NCBI GenBank assembly: GCA_913062645.1
Contig: CAJXVW010000001.1
Coordinates: 1,178,001-1,242,000 of the forward strand
DNA length: 64,000 nt
From: an uncultured Mycoplasmatota bacterium
GTDB taxonomy: Bacteria > Bacillota_I > Bacilli_A > Izemoplasmatales > Izemoplasmataceae
Direction: 5' to 3'
The stretch's first letter is position 1. Each line of letters opens with the position of its first letter. Shown here one piece after another: positions 15,915 to 24,150 of this stretch. A program made the position numbers and the translations under genes. A model generated the notes under the pieces. That model made no database searches. It was not told the DNA's origin and saw only the letters and a program-made list of their open reading frames with translations.

Positions 15915-15940
15915 TCTAGGATGAGTCGCCCCATCCTAGA
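15915..15940 (-). promoter_or_regulatory. Intra-operon hairpin between livK and the CoA-transferase gene
   Basis: TCTAGGATG and CATCCTAGA form a perfect 9-bp stem with an eight-base loop and no T-run. It lies directly after livK. Such hairpins often protect the 3' end of a binding-protein transcript after processing, giving more binding protein than downstream products. It could also be a weak attenuator. Confidence 0.5.
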
Positions 15941-15957
15941 CTGTGTCCAAATGTGTG

Positions 15958-17202
15958 TTAGTTTCCTAGGATTTCGTCAATGGTTTCCATGTCCGCATAG
16001 GGTGCGAAGACATAGGATTCAGGTGTTTCACCTTCGGCCGGAATGATCGTGGCGAGCAGCAAACTCATGCTCTGGGTACCGACGCGGCTTCCGTTTTCGA
16101 AACTGACGACGCCACCGAGCGGATTGTCGATCGGGCCATCTTCCATGGCATCGATGAAGTTCTCCCAGTTCAGGGTATCTTCACCAACGCGTTCGAGACC
16201 TTCGACGAAGAACGAGGCGGCGATCCAGCCGGCCATCGCATACGGATTGGATGTCAGGGCGGCGTCAACTTTGGAGATTTCTTCGACGAACAGATTATAG
16301 CCGTCGCTGAAGTCCACGCCGTTTTCGGCGAAGATGTTGACCCAGGCGTTGGCATAGACGTCGAAGTTCGCGATGTCGTCCTTGATCAATGCGATGAAGG
16401 TCGGCGCGGCGTTGACGTACGAGACGATGACGTCGACGTCGTTACCGGCTGCGTTCAAGGCTTTGATCGCGATGCTGGCGGGAGCCTGGTTGGCGGCGAT
16501 GATGATGAAGTCGACATCGCCTTGGATGATCGTCAGAGCCGCAGCGCTCATGTCGGTCGCGTCTGCCGCGACTTGCGCCTTGACCAAGGTCACGTCTTCT
16601 TCTTCAGCCTGGATTTCGACACCGTTCAAGATGCCGTTGCCGGCGTCGTCATTGGTGTAGATGACACCGATTTTGCTTGCGCCGAAGTCACCAACGGCAC
16701 GGGCGACCATGACTTGACCTTCGGCATCGTAAACCGGTTGTACCGGGAATGACGAGCGATCGTTGCCTTCGGCTGCTTCGTTGAACAGGGCGCTGATGCC
16801 GGTCGCGAAATAGACTTGCGGAATGCCTTGTTCGCGGACGTAATCAATCGTTGCCCCGACGGTCGGGGTGCCGAAGTGTCCGACCAATGCGAACACCTGA
16901 TCGTCTTCCACCAGCTGTTCGGTGTTGGTGAGACCCGTTGCGGCGTCAAAGCCGTCGTCACGGTTGATCAGTTCGATGGTTCTTCCAGCCACGCCGCCAT
17001 CGGCGTTCACCATGTCAAAGTATGCTTGCATCCCTTGATTGAACGGCAGGCCTACAAATGCCAATGCGCCGCTGACCGGAGCGGTGTTCCCGACGGTCAC
17101 GGTGGTTTCGGTGACGCCTTGGCTTTCGACTTCTTGCTCTTTGCAGCCCGCGAGGGTGAAGGCAAAGACAAGAGCCACTGCTACTAATAGTACTTTTTTC
17201 AT
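15958..17202 (-). CDS. HAAT-type ABC transporter substrate-binding lipoprotein (LivK-like)
   Basis: A 414-residue binding protein. The signal peptide ends in the lipobox TLAGC (Cys19), so it is anchored to the outer membrane face. The mature part has the periplasmic-binding fold type I seen in leucine/amide receptors: GNTAPVSGALAFVG near residue 43, AGRTIELINRDDG near 75 and LVGHFGTPTVGATIDYV near 117. Proteins of this class bind branched-chain amino acids, amides, short-chain acids or aromatic acids. Its place in an operon with CoA enzymes rather than amino-acid genes suggests an organic acid. The start has AGGAGGAAAC. Confidence 0.93.
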   Translation of the reverse strand: MKKVLLVAVALVFAFTLAGCKEQEVESQGVTETTVTVGNTAPVSGALAFVGLPFNQGMQAYFDMVNADGGVAGRTIELINRDDGFDAATGLTNTEQLVEDDQVFALVGHFGTPTVGATIDYVREQGIPQVYFATGISALFNEAAEGNDRSSFPVQPVYDAEGQVMVARAVGDFGASKIGVIYTNDDAGNGILNGVEIQAEEEDVTLVKAQVAADATDMSAAALTIIQGDVDFIIIAANQAPASIAIKALNAAGNDVDVIVSYVNAAPTFIALIKDDIANFDVYANAWVNIFAENGVDFSDGYNLFVEEISKVDAALTSNPYAMAGWIAASFFVEGLERVGEDTLNWENFIDAMEDGPIDNPLGGVVSFENGSRVGTQSMSLLLATIIPAEGETPESYVFAPYADMETIDEILGN

Positions 17203-17238
17203 GTTTCCTCCTTGTATTGTTGTATTTTTTTGCTTCTA

Positions 17239-17970
17239 TTATTTACCCAAATAGGCTTCCACCAGTTTGGGGTCTTGCCGCAATTCATCGGCACTGCCTT
17301 CGACGATCACTTCGCCGACTTGCAACACATAGGCGTAATCGGCAATCTTGAGGGTCTGCAGTGCGTTTTGTTCCACGATCAGAATCGTGGTTCCTTCTTT
17401 CTTGAACTCGTTGATGATGGCGAAGATGTCACGCACGATCATCGGTGCCAGGCCGAGCGAGGGTTCATCGAGAATGAGCAGTTTCGGTGACGCCATCAAT
17501 GCCCGCGAGATCGCCAGCATCTGCTGCTCCCCGCCACTGAGCGTCAGCGCCACTTGTTGCCGGCGCTCCTTCAGGACCGGGAAGTATCGATAGACGCGTG
17601 CCAAGTTCTCCTCGAGGCGCTCCTTGCGTGACTTGGTTCCCTGTTTCTTGACCGTGAAGGCACCGATCCGAAGATTTTCCTCGACCGTCAGATCGCCGAA
17701 GATCTGACGTCCCTCGGGCGCCTGGACGATGCCGGCGTTGGCAATCCACTCGGCGCTCTTGTCGGTGATGATCTGGCCATCGAAGAGAATGTCGCCTTCG
17801 GTGGCGTCGATCAGTCCGGAGATGGTCTTGAGCAACGATGTCTTGCCGCCGCCATTGGCGCCAAGAATGGCCACGATCGATCCCTTCGGAACCTGGATGG
17901 AGACCTCCTTGACGGCCTCGATGACGCCGTAATGCACGGACAGATTTTTAACTTCCAGGAGATTCGACAT
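17239..17970 (-). CDS. HAAT-type ABC transporter ATPase (LivF-like)
   Basis: A 243-residue ABC ATPase. Walker A is LGANGGGKTS near residue 32 (an unusual Gly-Gly in place of Ala-Gly), the Q-loop is VQAPEGRQIFGDLTVEENL, typical of LivF, the signature is TLSGGEQQ and Walker B is KLLILDEPSLGL. It pairs with LivG. GTG and ATG codons lie at the end of livG; the ATG at 17970 is preceded by GGGAGGTG at good spacing. It overlaps livG by 23 bases. Confidence 0.93.
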   Translation of the reverse strand: MSNLLEVKNLSVHYGVIEAVKEVSIQVPKGSIVAILGANGGGKTSLLKTISGLIDATEGDILFDGQIITDKSAEWIANAGIVQAPEGRQIFGDLTVEENLRIGAFTVKKQGTKSRKERLEENLARVYRYFPVLKERRQQVALTLSGGEQQMLAISRALMASPKLLILDEPSLGLAPMIVRDIFAIINEFKKEGTTILIVEQNALQTLKIADYAYVLQVGEVIVEGSADELRQDPKLVEAYLGK

Positions 17971-18757
17971 CGTCATCACCTCCCAAGTAGGCTTCTTGCA
18001 CGAGCGGGTTCGATTGAATCTTCTGGGGTGTGTCCATCGCGAGGAACTTGCCGAAGTTGATGGCGCAGATGCGATCGCAGATGTCCATCACGAAGCCCAT
18101 GTCGTGTTCGATAAGAACGATCGAACACTGGTATTCATCGCGAATCTGTTCGATGATCTCGGACAGTTCGTCGGTTTCCCTGTCGTTCAAGCCGGCGGCC
18201 GGTTCATCGAGAATGATGACTTTCGGATTGCACATCAGGGTCCGCGCGATTTCAATTTTCTTCAAGACACCGTACGGTTGTCCGTAGGCATACTGATCCT
18301 TGAGATGATCGAGTTTGAGGAAGGTGAGAATCTTCATCGCCTTGTCGCGGAGCGCCTGTTCTTCCTTGCGGACACCACGGCCGTTGAACAGATGCTGGAA
18401 GACATTTGTCTTGAACTGGTTGTGAGCGCCGATCAAGATGTTATCGATGATGCTCAGATCGCGGACCAGTTCGACGTTTTGGAAGGTCCGTACCAAGCCA
18501 TGGTTAATGACGTCGGTGACCTTCACGTCGTTGAGGTTCACTTCCTCGTTGTCGTTGTTGCGGAACCAGATTTCGCCCTCGTCGTCCTTGTAGAACTGGG
18601 TGATGCAGTTGAAGACGGTCGTTTTGCCGGCCCCGTTGGGTCCGATGATGCCGACGATTTCCTGTTCGCGGACGTCGAAACTGAGGTCGTTCACGGCCAC
18701 CAGTCCGCCAAAGCGCATTGTCAGATTGCGGACTTCCAGGACGTTGTTCTTATTCAT
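17948..18757 (-). CDS. HAAT-type ABC transporter ATPase (LivG-like)
   Basis: A 269-residue ABC ATPase. Walker A is GPNGAGKTT near residue 40. Walker B is KVIILDEPAAGLNDRETDEL, which carries the LivG-type insertion. The segment LVRTFQNVELVRDLSIIDNI after Walker A is the LivG Q-loop. The signature region is degenerate (PYGVLKKIEIARTL in place of LSYGxQRRLEIARAL), which is common but weaker than usual here. It overlaps livM by eight bases and livF by 23, so the four transporter core genes are tightly coupled. Confidence 0.92.
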   Translation of the reverse strand: MNKNNVLEVRNLTMRFGGLVAVNDLSFDVREQEIVGIIGPNGAGKTTVFNCITQFYKDDEGEIWFRNNDNEEVNLNDVKVTDVINHGLVRTFQNVELVRDLSIIDNILIGAHNQFKTNVFQHLFNGRGVRKEEQALRDKAMKILTFLKLDHLKDQYAYGQPYGVLKKIEIARTLMCNPKVIILDEPAAGLNDRETDELSEIIEQIRDEYQCSIVLIEHDMGFVMDICDRICAINFGKFLAMDTPQKIQSNPLVQEAYLGGDDDVESPGS

Positions 18758-20108
18758 CGTCGATCACCATCAATTCCGTTACAGCGTTGCGATAGATTGC
18801 CAGTTTGTCGATGCGGTGCTGCTGCTTGCACTCGGACAATGCGACTTGTCGCTGTTTTTTCAACAGTTGTCGTTTGGTCTGATCGCCATCCGGTGCGGCG
18901 GCAATCGCCGCCTGATAGGTTGCTTTGATGTCCGCCAGGCACTGCTGGTGCTTGGCGCGCAGTTGCTCCAGCTTGGCGCCGATCGCGGAACGCAGCTCCT
19001 GTCGTTGGTTCTTATAGGTCGCCTTGAGTTGCTTCTTGGCGTCGTCCGCGGCGGTTGCCAGGTTCTGCTTGTAGATTTGTTTCAAGGTGATGTAGGGCAG
19101 TCGTCGGGGATAGACGTGCTTGTAATACAGTTTCTTGACGTCGTATCCGACGTAGATCGCGCCATTGGGATAAAACATGATGACGACGATGATCAAGATC
19201 CCGGCGAAGATGTAGCTGAACTCGGGATTGCCACTGAAGATGTCCTTGAGATAGAGTTCGGGAATGCCGTGAATGATGAACGCCCCGAGCGCTGTGCCGA
19301 AGATCGACTTGAAGCCGCCGACGACGACCATCGCGATGATGAACAGACTGCGGTTGAGGTTCCATGGCGACGGATCGACGAAGCGGAAGTACGAAATGTA
19401 CAACACGCCGCCAAGCGTAGCCAGGACGGTCGCGAAGATGAATGCGATCAACCGGTATTTGAGGATGCTGACGCCCATTGCCTGGGCCGCGTGTTCGCTG
19501 CGGCTCATCGCCATCAAGGCGCGGCCGGTGCGGCTGTGCACGAGATGATACATCATGATCATCACGACGACCATGATCAGCACCATCAGCACGTAGGTCC
19601 AGTTGCGCGTCAAGGTGATTTCGGTGAACAGCAGGTTGAAGGTCGGATGGTGGTGGCGCATGCCACTGAATCCACCGGTGAACCAATCGACGTTGCGAAA
19701 GATCTGCAGGAAGATTTCCCCGATGAACAGCGTGGCGATCGCCAGATAGATCCCTTCCACCTTCAAGCTGAGCAACCCGATCACCGCGCCCAGAAGGCCG
19801 GCGATGACAAGCGTCAACAGCATCGCGACGAGGAATCCGTCGAACACATTGGTGCTGATGAACACGAACATGTAGGCGCCGAATCCCATGAATCCCGCCG
19901 TCCCGAGTGACACCAACCCGCTGAAACCAAGCAGCAAGTTGAGTCCCAGGGCGACCACGGTGAAGATGATGACATAGCCGATCAAGCGGACCGTGGAGTT
20001 CTGCAGGACGCCGATCTCGCTGAAGATCGGCAGGAGCGACAGAATCACTCCGAACAGGATGAAGCGGGCCGGGTAATTGGTCTTTAACAATTGTTTTATG
20101 GTTGTCAT
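18750..20108 (-). CDS. HAAT-type ABC transporter permease (LivM-like) with a long coiled-coil tail
   Basis: A 452-residue permease. Residues 1-330 carry about nine membrane segments and the LivM signature (LGFSGLVSLGTAGFMGFGAY near 65, RTGRALMAMSRSEHAAQAMG near 190). Typical LivM proteins end soon after the last helix. Here about 110 further residues follow, highly charged and rich in Lys, Gln and Ala (KKQLKATYKNQRQELRSAIG and onward), with a heptad-like pattern. This should be a cytoplasmic coiled-coil tail. The frame is open to 20411, but ATG at 20108 lies two bases after the livH stop with a GAAGGTG ribosome site, and the upstream part is a shadow of livH. Confidence 0.9.
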   Translation of the reverse strand: MTTIKQLLKTNYPARFILFGVILSLLPIFSEIGVLQNSTVRLIGYVIIFTVVALGLNLLLGFSGLVSLGTAGFMGFGAYMFVFISTNVFDGFLVAMLLTLVIAGLLGAVIGLLSLKVEGIYLAIATLFIGEIFLQIFRNVDWFTGGFSGMRHHHPTFNLLFTEITLTRNWTYVLMVLIMVVVMIMMYHLVHSRTGRALMAMSRSEHAAQAMGVSILKYRLIAFIFATVLATLGGVLYISYFRFVDPSPWNLNRSLFIIAMVVVGGFKSIFGTALGAFIIHGIPELYLKDIFSGNPEFSYIFAGILIIVVIMFYPNGAIYVGYDVKKLYYKHVYPRRLPYITLKQIYKQNLATAADDAKKQLKATYKNQRQELRSAIGAKLEQLRAKHQQCLADIKATYQAAIAAAPDGDQTKRQLLKKQRQVALSECKQQHRIDKLAIYRNAVTELMVIDDE

Positions 20109-20110
20109 TG

Positions 20111-20995
20111 TTACACCTTCTTCAGCTGTTTCTTGCCGAACAGCCCGTTCGGCATCAGGTATAACAACAGTAAGATCACAAGATAGACATAGACGTTGCC
20201 CCAGATGTCCGACACGTAGAACTGCGCACTGCTTTTCGCAAAGGCGATCAGATACGCGCCGACGACCGCGCCGTAAAAGGTGCCGAAGCCGCCGAGCACA
20301 CAAGCGAAGAAGGCATTGACCTGCACGTCCACCATCATCAGCGAGTTGACGCTGCCCGACGGGGCGACGATGATCGCCGCCAGGGTTCCGAACATGGCCG
20401 CCGTGGCCCAACTGGCCATCGTCACGGTCCGGGTCGGAACGCCCATCAGCCGCGAGGTGATTTCATTGGAGGCGGTGACGCGAATCGCCAGTCCCCACTT
20501 GGTGTACTGCAAAAACCAAAACAGAAATCCCATCAAGCCCAGCGACAGCGATATGATGAAGATGGCGTTGTAACTGATCCGCGCGCCGAACACATCAAAC
20601 TGGGTCGATGCGTTCACCTCGAAGAAACGCGGCAGACTGAGCGGATCGACGCCGAACAACATCGGGATGATGCCGATGATGACCATGATCAATCCGAGGG
20701 TGATGATCTGTTTGGAAATGGCGTTGGCCTTGGATGCCGGACGGATGATGAACCGGTCGATGAGGACACCGGTGATGAAGGCCGTCACCATCGCCAACAG
20801 CGTGGCGATCCAGATGTTCATGTCCCAACTCAGAAACAACATGGCGGCGACAAACGCGTTGAGCGTGCCGATGCTGCCCTGAGCGAAGTTGGTTGTTTTA
20901 CTGGTACGGAAAATGAGCACGATGCCCAGTGCGGCGAGGGCATAGACGCTGCCCGTTTCCAAACTGGAGAAGAGCAACGTGAAAAAGATATCCAT
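20111..20995 (-). CDS. HAAT-type ABC transporter permease (LivH-like)
   Basis: A 294-residue permease with about eight membrane segments. It opens with FTLLFSSLETGSVYALAALG, the usual LivH start, and has TNFAQGSIGTLNAF near residue 34, KQIITLGLIMVIIG near 93, and RVTASNEITSRLMGVPTRT near 176, the EAA-like loop that contacts the ATPases. It begins immediately after the KAS III-like gene stops (no intergenic bases). Length is normal for the family. Confidence 0.93.
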   Translation of the reverse strand: MDIFFTLLFSSLETGSVYALAALGIVLIFRTSKTTNFAQGSIGTLNAFVAAMLFLSWDMNIWIATLLAMVTAFITGVLIDRFIIRPASKANAISKQIITLGLIMVIIGIIPMLFGVDPLSLPRFFEVNASTQFDVFGARISYNAIFIISLSLGLMGFLFWFLQYTKWGLAIRVTASNEITSRLMGVPTRTVTMASWATAAMFGTLAAIIVAPSGSVNSLMMVDVQVNAFFACVLGGFGTFYGAVVGAYLIAFAKSSAQFYVSDIWGNVYVYLVILLLLYLMPNGLFGKKQLKKV

Positions 20996-22015
20996 CTAGC
21001 CCCACCTCACAATCGTCGACGCCCACACGTAGCCGATTCCGGCGGCGAGCAGACACGCGATGTCGCCTTCCTTCAGCTTCCCTTGCTGTGTTGCCAGATG
21101 CAAGGACAAAATCTGATCGATCTGACCGATGTGACCATAGTCCTCCAGATAGATGGACTGGTCGTCGGTCAGGCCCAGTTCATTCAGAATGAAGGCATGC
21201 CCGGAACGCTTGATGTGCAACACCGCAAGATAATCCAGATCGTTTCGCGACAACGCAGACTTGCGAAGAGATTCGTCGATGCACGTCAGCCAGTTGTTCA
21301 TCGACACTTCATTGAGCCGTTCTTTCATGCGCACGGGCTCCATCAGCGTCAACGACTTGTAGGCGACATCGACGTTGTCCTTGGTGATTGGGTTGACGGT
21401 GCCGCCGATCGTGCAACCGGCGGTTCGCGCCAAGGTGCCGTCACCGATGATGTGACTGCCGAGCACCAGGTTCTTGTCGTATCCTTTTTGCAGGATCATC
21501 GCACCGCCCCCGGCGGACAGGTTGTACATCATCGACATGGTCTTGTCTTCGTAATCGACGAAATCGCCGTTGCGGTAGCCGCCGGTGATCAGGATGGTGT
21601 TGATCTCCGGATCGGCGATCAGCATGTCCTTGGCGATTTTCATCGCACTGCAGGTCGTGCAGCAGCGGTTCTGTAAATCGATGCCCCAAGCGTTGGTGGC
21701 GCCGATTTTTCCCTGTACATAGAGCGCTGAGGTCGTCAGCGGATACTCTTTCCATTCTTCGGTCACGCTCAAGATCACGTCGATGTCGAGCGGGTCCACC
21801 CCCGTCCGTTGCAAACAATCCAGCGCCGCCAAATAAGACATCTCCTGGGTGCCTTCGTCTTTGGTGGCGATTCGTTTTTGTTTGATTCCGAGCTTGTCGA
21901 TCACGGCTGCTTCACTCCACACGCCCTTGGTCGCGTCGGCAATTTCCTTGGCCGTCATGACTGTTTGGGGGATGTAGATGCCGGTACCGACAATTCCTAT
22001 TTTGATGTCGGACAT
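20996..22015 (-). CDS. KAS III / HMG-CoA synthase-like thiolase-fold protein with altered active site
   Basis: A 339-residue thiolase-fold protein resembling 3-oxoacyl-ACP synthase III. The nucleophile Cys is Cys122 (TTCSAM), and His267 (AVLHIKRSGH) fits the KAS III catalytic His. The third residue, normally Asn in YGNTSAA, aligns with His295 in YGHIGQID. KAS III enzymes condense an acyl-CoA with malonyl-ACP, and HMG-CoA synthase uses Cys, His and Glu. Asn to His at this site suggests either a different reaction (acyl transfer, thioester hydrolysis or another condensation) or a changed chemistry. It sits between an acetoacetyl-CoA-reductase-like gene and the transporter genes of one operon. 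Confidence 0.8.
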   Translation of the reverse strand: MSDIKIGIVGTGIYIPQTVMTAKEIADATKGVWSEAAVIDKLGIKQKRIATKDEGTQEMSYLAALDCLQRTGVDPLDIDVILSVTEEWKEYPLTTSALYVQGKIGATNAWGIDLQNRCCTTCSAMKIAKDMLIADPEINTILITGGYRNGDFVDYEDKTMSMMYNLSAGGGAMILQKGYDKNLVLGSHIIGDGTLARTAGCTIGGTVNPITKDNVDVAYKSLTLMEPVRMKERLNEVSMNNWLTCIDESLRKSALSRNDLDYLAVLHIKRSGHAFILNELGLTDDQSIYLEDYGHIGQIDQILSLHLATQQGKLKEGDIACLLAAGIGYVWASTIVRWG

Positions 22016-22030
22016 GGTGTCACTCCTAGG

Positions 22031-22750
22031 TTATAATCTCATACCACCGTTCACACTCAAATTGTGACCGGTGACATAACTCGATTCGTCACTGGCCAGG
22101 AACAGGGCGACGTTGGCGATTTCTTCGGGTTGTCCCAGACGTTTCAACATCGTCATCTGGGCGAACTTGTCAAGCAGTTCCTGGGGTACGGTCTGCAGGA
22201 TGTCGGTCATGACATAGCCCGGAGAAATGGCATTGACGCGGACGGGCACACCCTTGCGGGCGAACTCCTTGGCCCAGGTTTTCGTCAAGCCGATCAGTCC
22301 CGCCTTGGTGGCGCTGTAGTTGGCTTGGCCGATGTTGCCGTATTCGCCGACGACACTGGCGATGTTGATGATCGCCCCGCCGCCGATCGTTTCCATTTGC
22401 GGTCCGACGTAGCGAACCAAATTGAAGACGCCTTTCAAGTTGACCTCGATGACGAGGTTCCACTGTTCGTCGGTCATCTTTCTGGTCATCGCGTCGCGGG
22501 TGATGCCAGCGTTGTTGACGAGGATGTCGATCTGGCCGTAAGTGGCGACGATGTCATCGAAGAACGCTTTGCATTTGGCAGCGTCGGTGACGTTCAGTTC
22601 GTAGCCGACGACGCCCTCCGCTTCGTAGGACAGCGGGGCCATGTCGACGGCGATGACGGTGGCGCCTTCCGACGCGAATCGTTTGGCGATTTCCATGCCG
22701 ATGCCTTTGGCGCCGCCGGTGACGACGGCGATTTTTCCCTTGAGTTTCAT
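22031..22750 (-). CDS. FabG/PhaB-like 3-oxoacyl-(ACP or CoA) reductase
   Basis: A 239-residue SDR of the FabG/PhaB type. The cofactor motif is TGGAKGIG (near residues 10-17), followed by NNAG near 81, the catalytic Ser near 133 (NIASVVGEYG) and the YSATK pair near 146-150. The C-terminal NAISPGYVMTDI and YVTGHNLSVNGGM are typical. The MTRKMTDEQWN stretch resembles acetoacetyl-CoA reductases. Its place directly after a thiolase supports a CoA substrate, reducing 3-oxoacyl-CoA with NAD(P)H or the reverse. The ATG at 22750 has GGAGGT six bases upstream; the longer frame is a shadow of the thiolase gene. Confidence 0.85.
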   Translation of the reverse strand: MKLKGKIAVVTGGAKGIGMEIAKRFASEGATVIAVDMAPLSYEAEGVVGYELNVTDAAKCKAFFDDIVATYGQIDILVNNAGITRDAMTRKMTDEQWNLVIEVNLKGVFNLVRYVGPQMETIGGGAIINIASVVGEYGNIGQANYSATKAGLIGLTKTWAKEFARKGVPVRVNAISPGYVMTDILQTVPQELLDKFAQMTMLKRLGQPEEIANVALFLASDESSYVTGHNLSVNGGMRL

Positions 22751-22752
22751 GC

Positions 22753-23964
22753 TTATACCTCCACTCGTTTGACAACCAGACAGGTTCCCATGCCGCCACC
22801 GATGCACAGTGAGGCAAGACCGTAGGTTGCGTTGCGTTTGATCATTTCATGAATCAGTGTCACGGTAATCCGGTTGCCGCTCGCGCCGACCGGATGGCCG
22901 AGGGCGATGGCGCCGCCGTTGACGTTGGTTTTCGCGAGAATGTCGTCCATCGACATGCCATGTTGCTTGGACAGTTCGGTGACGACACCGAGACTTTGCG
23001 CGGCAAAGGCTTCGTTGAGTTCAATCAAGTCCATGTCGGCCAAGGTCAGTTCAGCATGATCGAGCGCCGCTTTGACGGCCGGGACCGGTCCCATGCCCAT
23101 GATCGACGGATCGACGCCGCCTTGTCCGATGCCGATGACTTCGACCAGCGGTGTCAGGTTGTACTTCTTCACGGCTTCTTCGCTCGCGATCAATGTGAAG
23201 CTGGCGCCGTCGTTGATGCCCGAGGCGTTGCCGGCGGTGACGGTTCCGTCTTTTTTGAATACCGCCCGCAGGGTGCCCAGTTTGTCCAGGGTGCTGCGGC
23301 GATTGGGATATTCGTCGGTGTCAAAGGTGATCGTTTCGCGACGCATTTTGACTTCGATGGGGACAATCTCGTCGGCGAAGCGTCCGGCGTCGACCGCCGC
23401 GATCGCTTTTTGCTGCGAATTGAATGCGAACTCGTCTTGGGCTTGTCGCGTGAGGCCGTATTTTTCGACGATGTTTTCCGCGGTAACGCCCATGTGATAC
23501 TGATTGAACACATCGGTCAGGGCGTCGTAAACCATATGGTCGATGACCTTGAAATCACCGAACTTCAGCCCGGTGCGGGCGCGGTCGGGAATGATGTAGG
23601 GGGCTTTGCTCATCGACTCGGTGCCACCTACCATGATCAAATCATGCCATCCCGCTTGGATGCTGTTGAACGCGTTCATGACGGCTTTCATGCCGCTGCC
23701 GCATGCCATGTTGATGCTGTATGCGGGAACACTCTGTGGCACACCGGCTTTGATCGACACTTGCCGGCCGATGCCCTGACCCAGTCCGGCGGGCAGGATG
23801 TTACCGACAATCACTTCATCCAGATCTTCGGCCGGAACCTTGGTTTCGGCGAGAATGGCCTTGACGACCGCAGCGCCGAAATCAGCAGGATGGACGGTGC
23901 TCAAACTTCCTAAAAAACTTCCAATGGGCGTCCGCTTGGCGGACACGATGTACACTTTGCTCAA
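22753..23964 (-). CDS. Acetyl-CoA C-acetyltransferase (thiolase)
   Basis: A 403-residue biosynthetic-type thiolase. Cys88 (NMACGSGMK) is the acyl-binding nucleophile. The GHPVGASG loop near residue 349 carries the catalytic His, and the second Cys is in SLCIGGGMG near 380. It joins two acetyl-CoA to acetoacetyl-CoA or cleaves 3-oxoacyl-CoA. The start is TTG at 23964, preceded by GGAGGAG; an ATG ten codons further upstream has no good ribosome site. It is the first gene of the long operon and faces a TetR regulator across two palindromic operators. Confidence 0.93.
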   Translation of the reverse strand: MSKVYIVSAKRTPIGSFLGSLSTVHPADFGAAVVKAILAETKVPAEDLDEVIVGNILPAGLGQGIGRQVSIKAGVPQSVPAYSINMACGSGMKAVMNAFNSIQAGWHDLIMVGGTESMSKAPYIIPDRARTGLKFGDFKVIDHMVYDALTDVFNQYHMGVTAENIVEKYGLTRQAQDEFAFNSQQKAIAAVDAGRFADEIVPIEVKMRRETITFDTDEYPNRRSTLDKLGTLRAVFKKDGTVTAGNASGINDGASFTLIASEEAVKKYNLTPLVEVIGIGQGGVDPSIMGMGPVPAVKAALDHAELTLADMDLIELNEAFAAQSLGVVTELSKQHGMSMDDILAKTNVNGGAIALGHPVGASGNRITVTLIHEMIKRNATYGLASLCIGGGMGTCLVVKRVEV

Positions 23965-24029
23965 TTTGTCTCCTCCTTTTTTTATGCTTTCCATAACGCA
24001 TCATTGCTTGCCTTTTACAGCATAGTTCG

Positions 24030-24101
24030 ATATAATAACACTATCTAGGACATGAAAAAACTGAATATGCATTCACAACATGAATACTTATTCAGTATTA
24101 T
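24030..24101. promoter_or_regulatory. Divergent thiolase-operon/tetR promoters with two FadR-like palindromes
   Basis: Two 14-bp palindromes, TGAATATGCATTCA (24062-24075) and TGAATACTTATTCA (24081-24094), lie with centres 19 bp apart, about two helical turns. They match the general pattern of the Bacillus FadR box (TGAATGAnTAnTCA). The operon promoter on the minus strand is TTTTCA (24053-24058), 17 bases, then TTATAT (24030-24035), with the palindromes just upstream of its -35. The tetR promoter on the plus strand is TTCACA (24072-24077), 18 bases, then TATTAT (24096-24101), so it is covered by both palindromes. The layout predicts autorepression and control of the operon. Confidence 0.7.
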
Positions 24102-24150
24102 AGCATAAAGCGTTTTCATTGTCAATCTGAGAACGACCAAAGGAGACCCT

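Noticed and set aside
17239-18757. Frameshift or fusion between livF and livG because they overlap by 23 bases
   Set aside because: Both proteins have complete ABC domains with normal ends; the overlap is ordinary translational coupling.
20109-20411. N-terminal extension of LivM to 553 residues
   Set aside because: The extension lies within livH in another frame; ATG at 20108 follows the livH stop and has a ribosome site.
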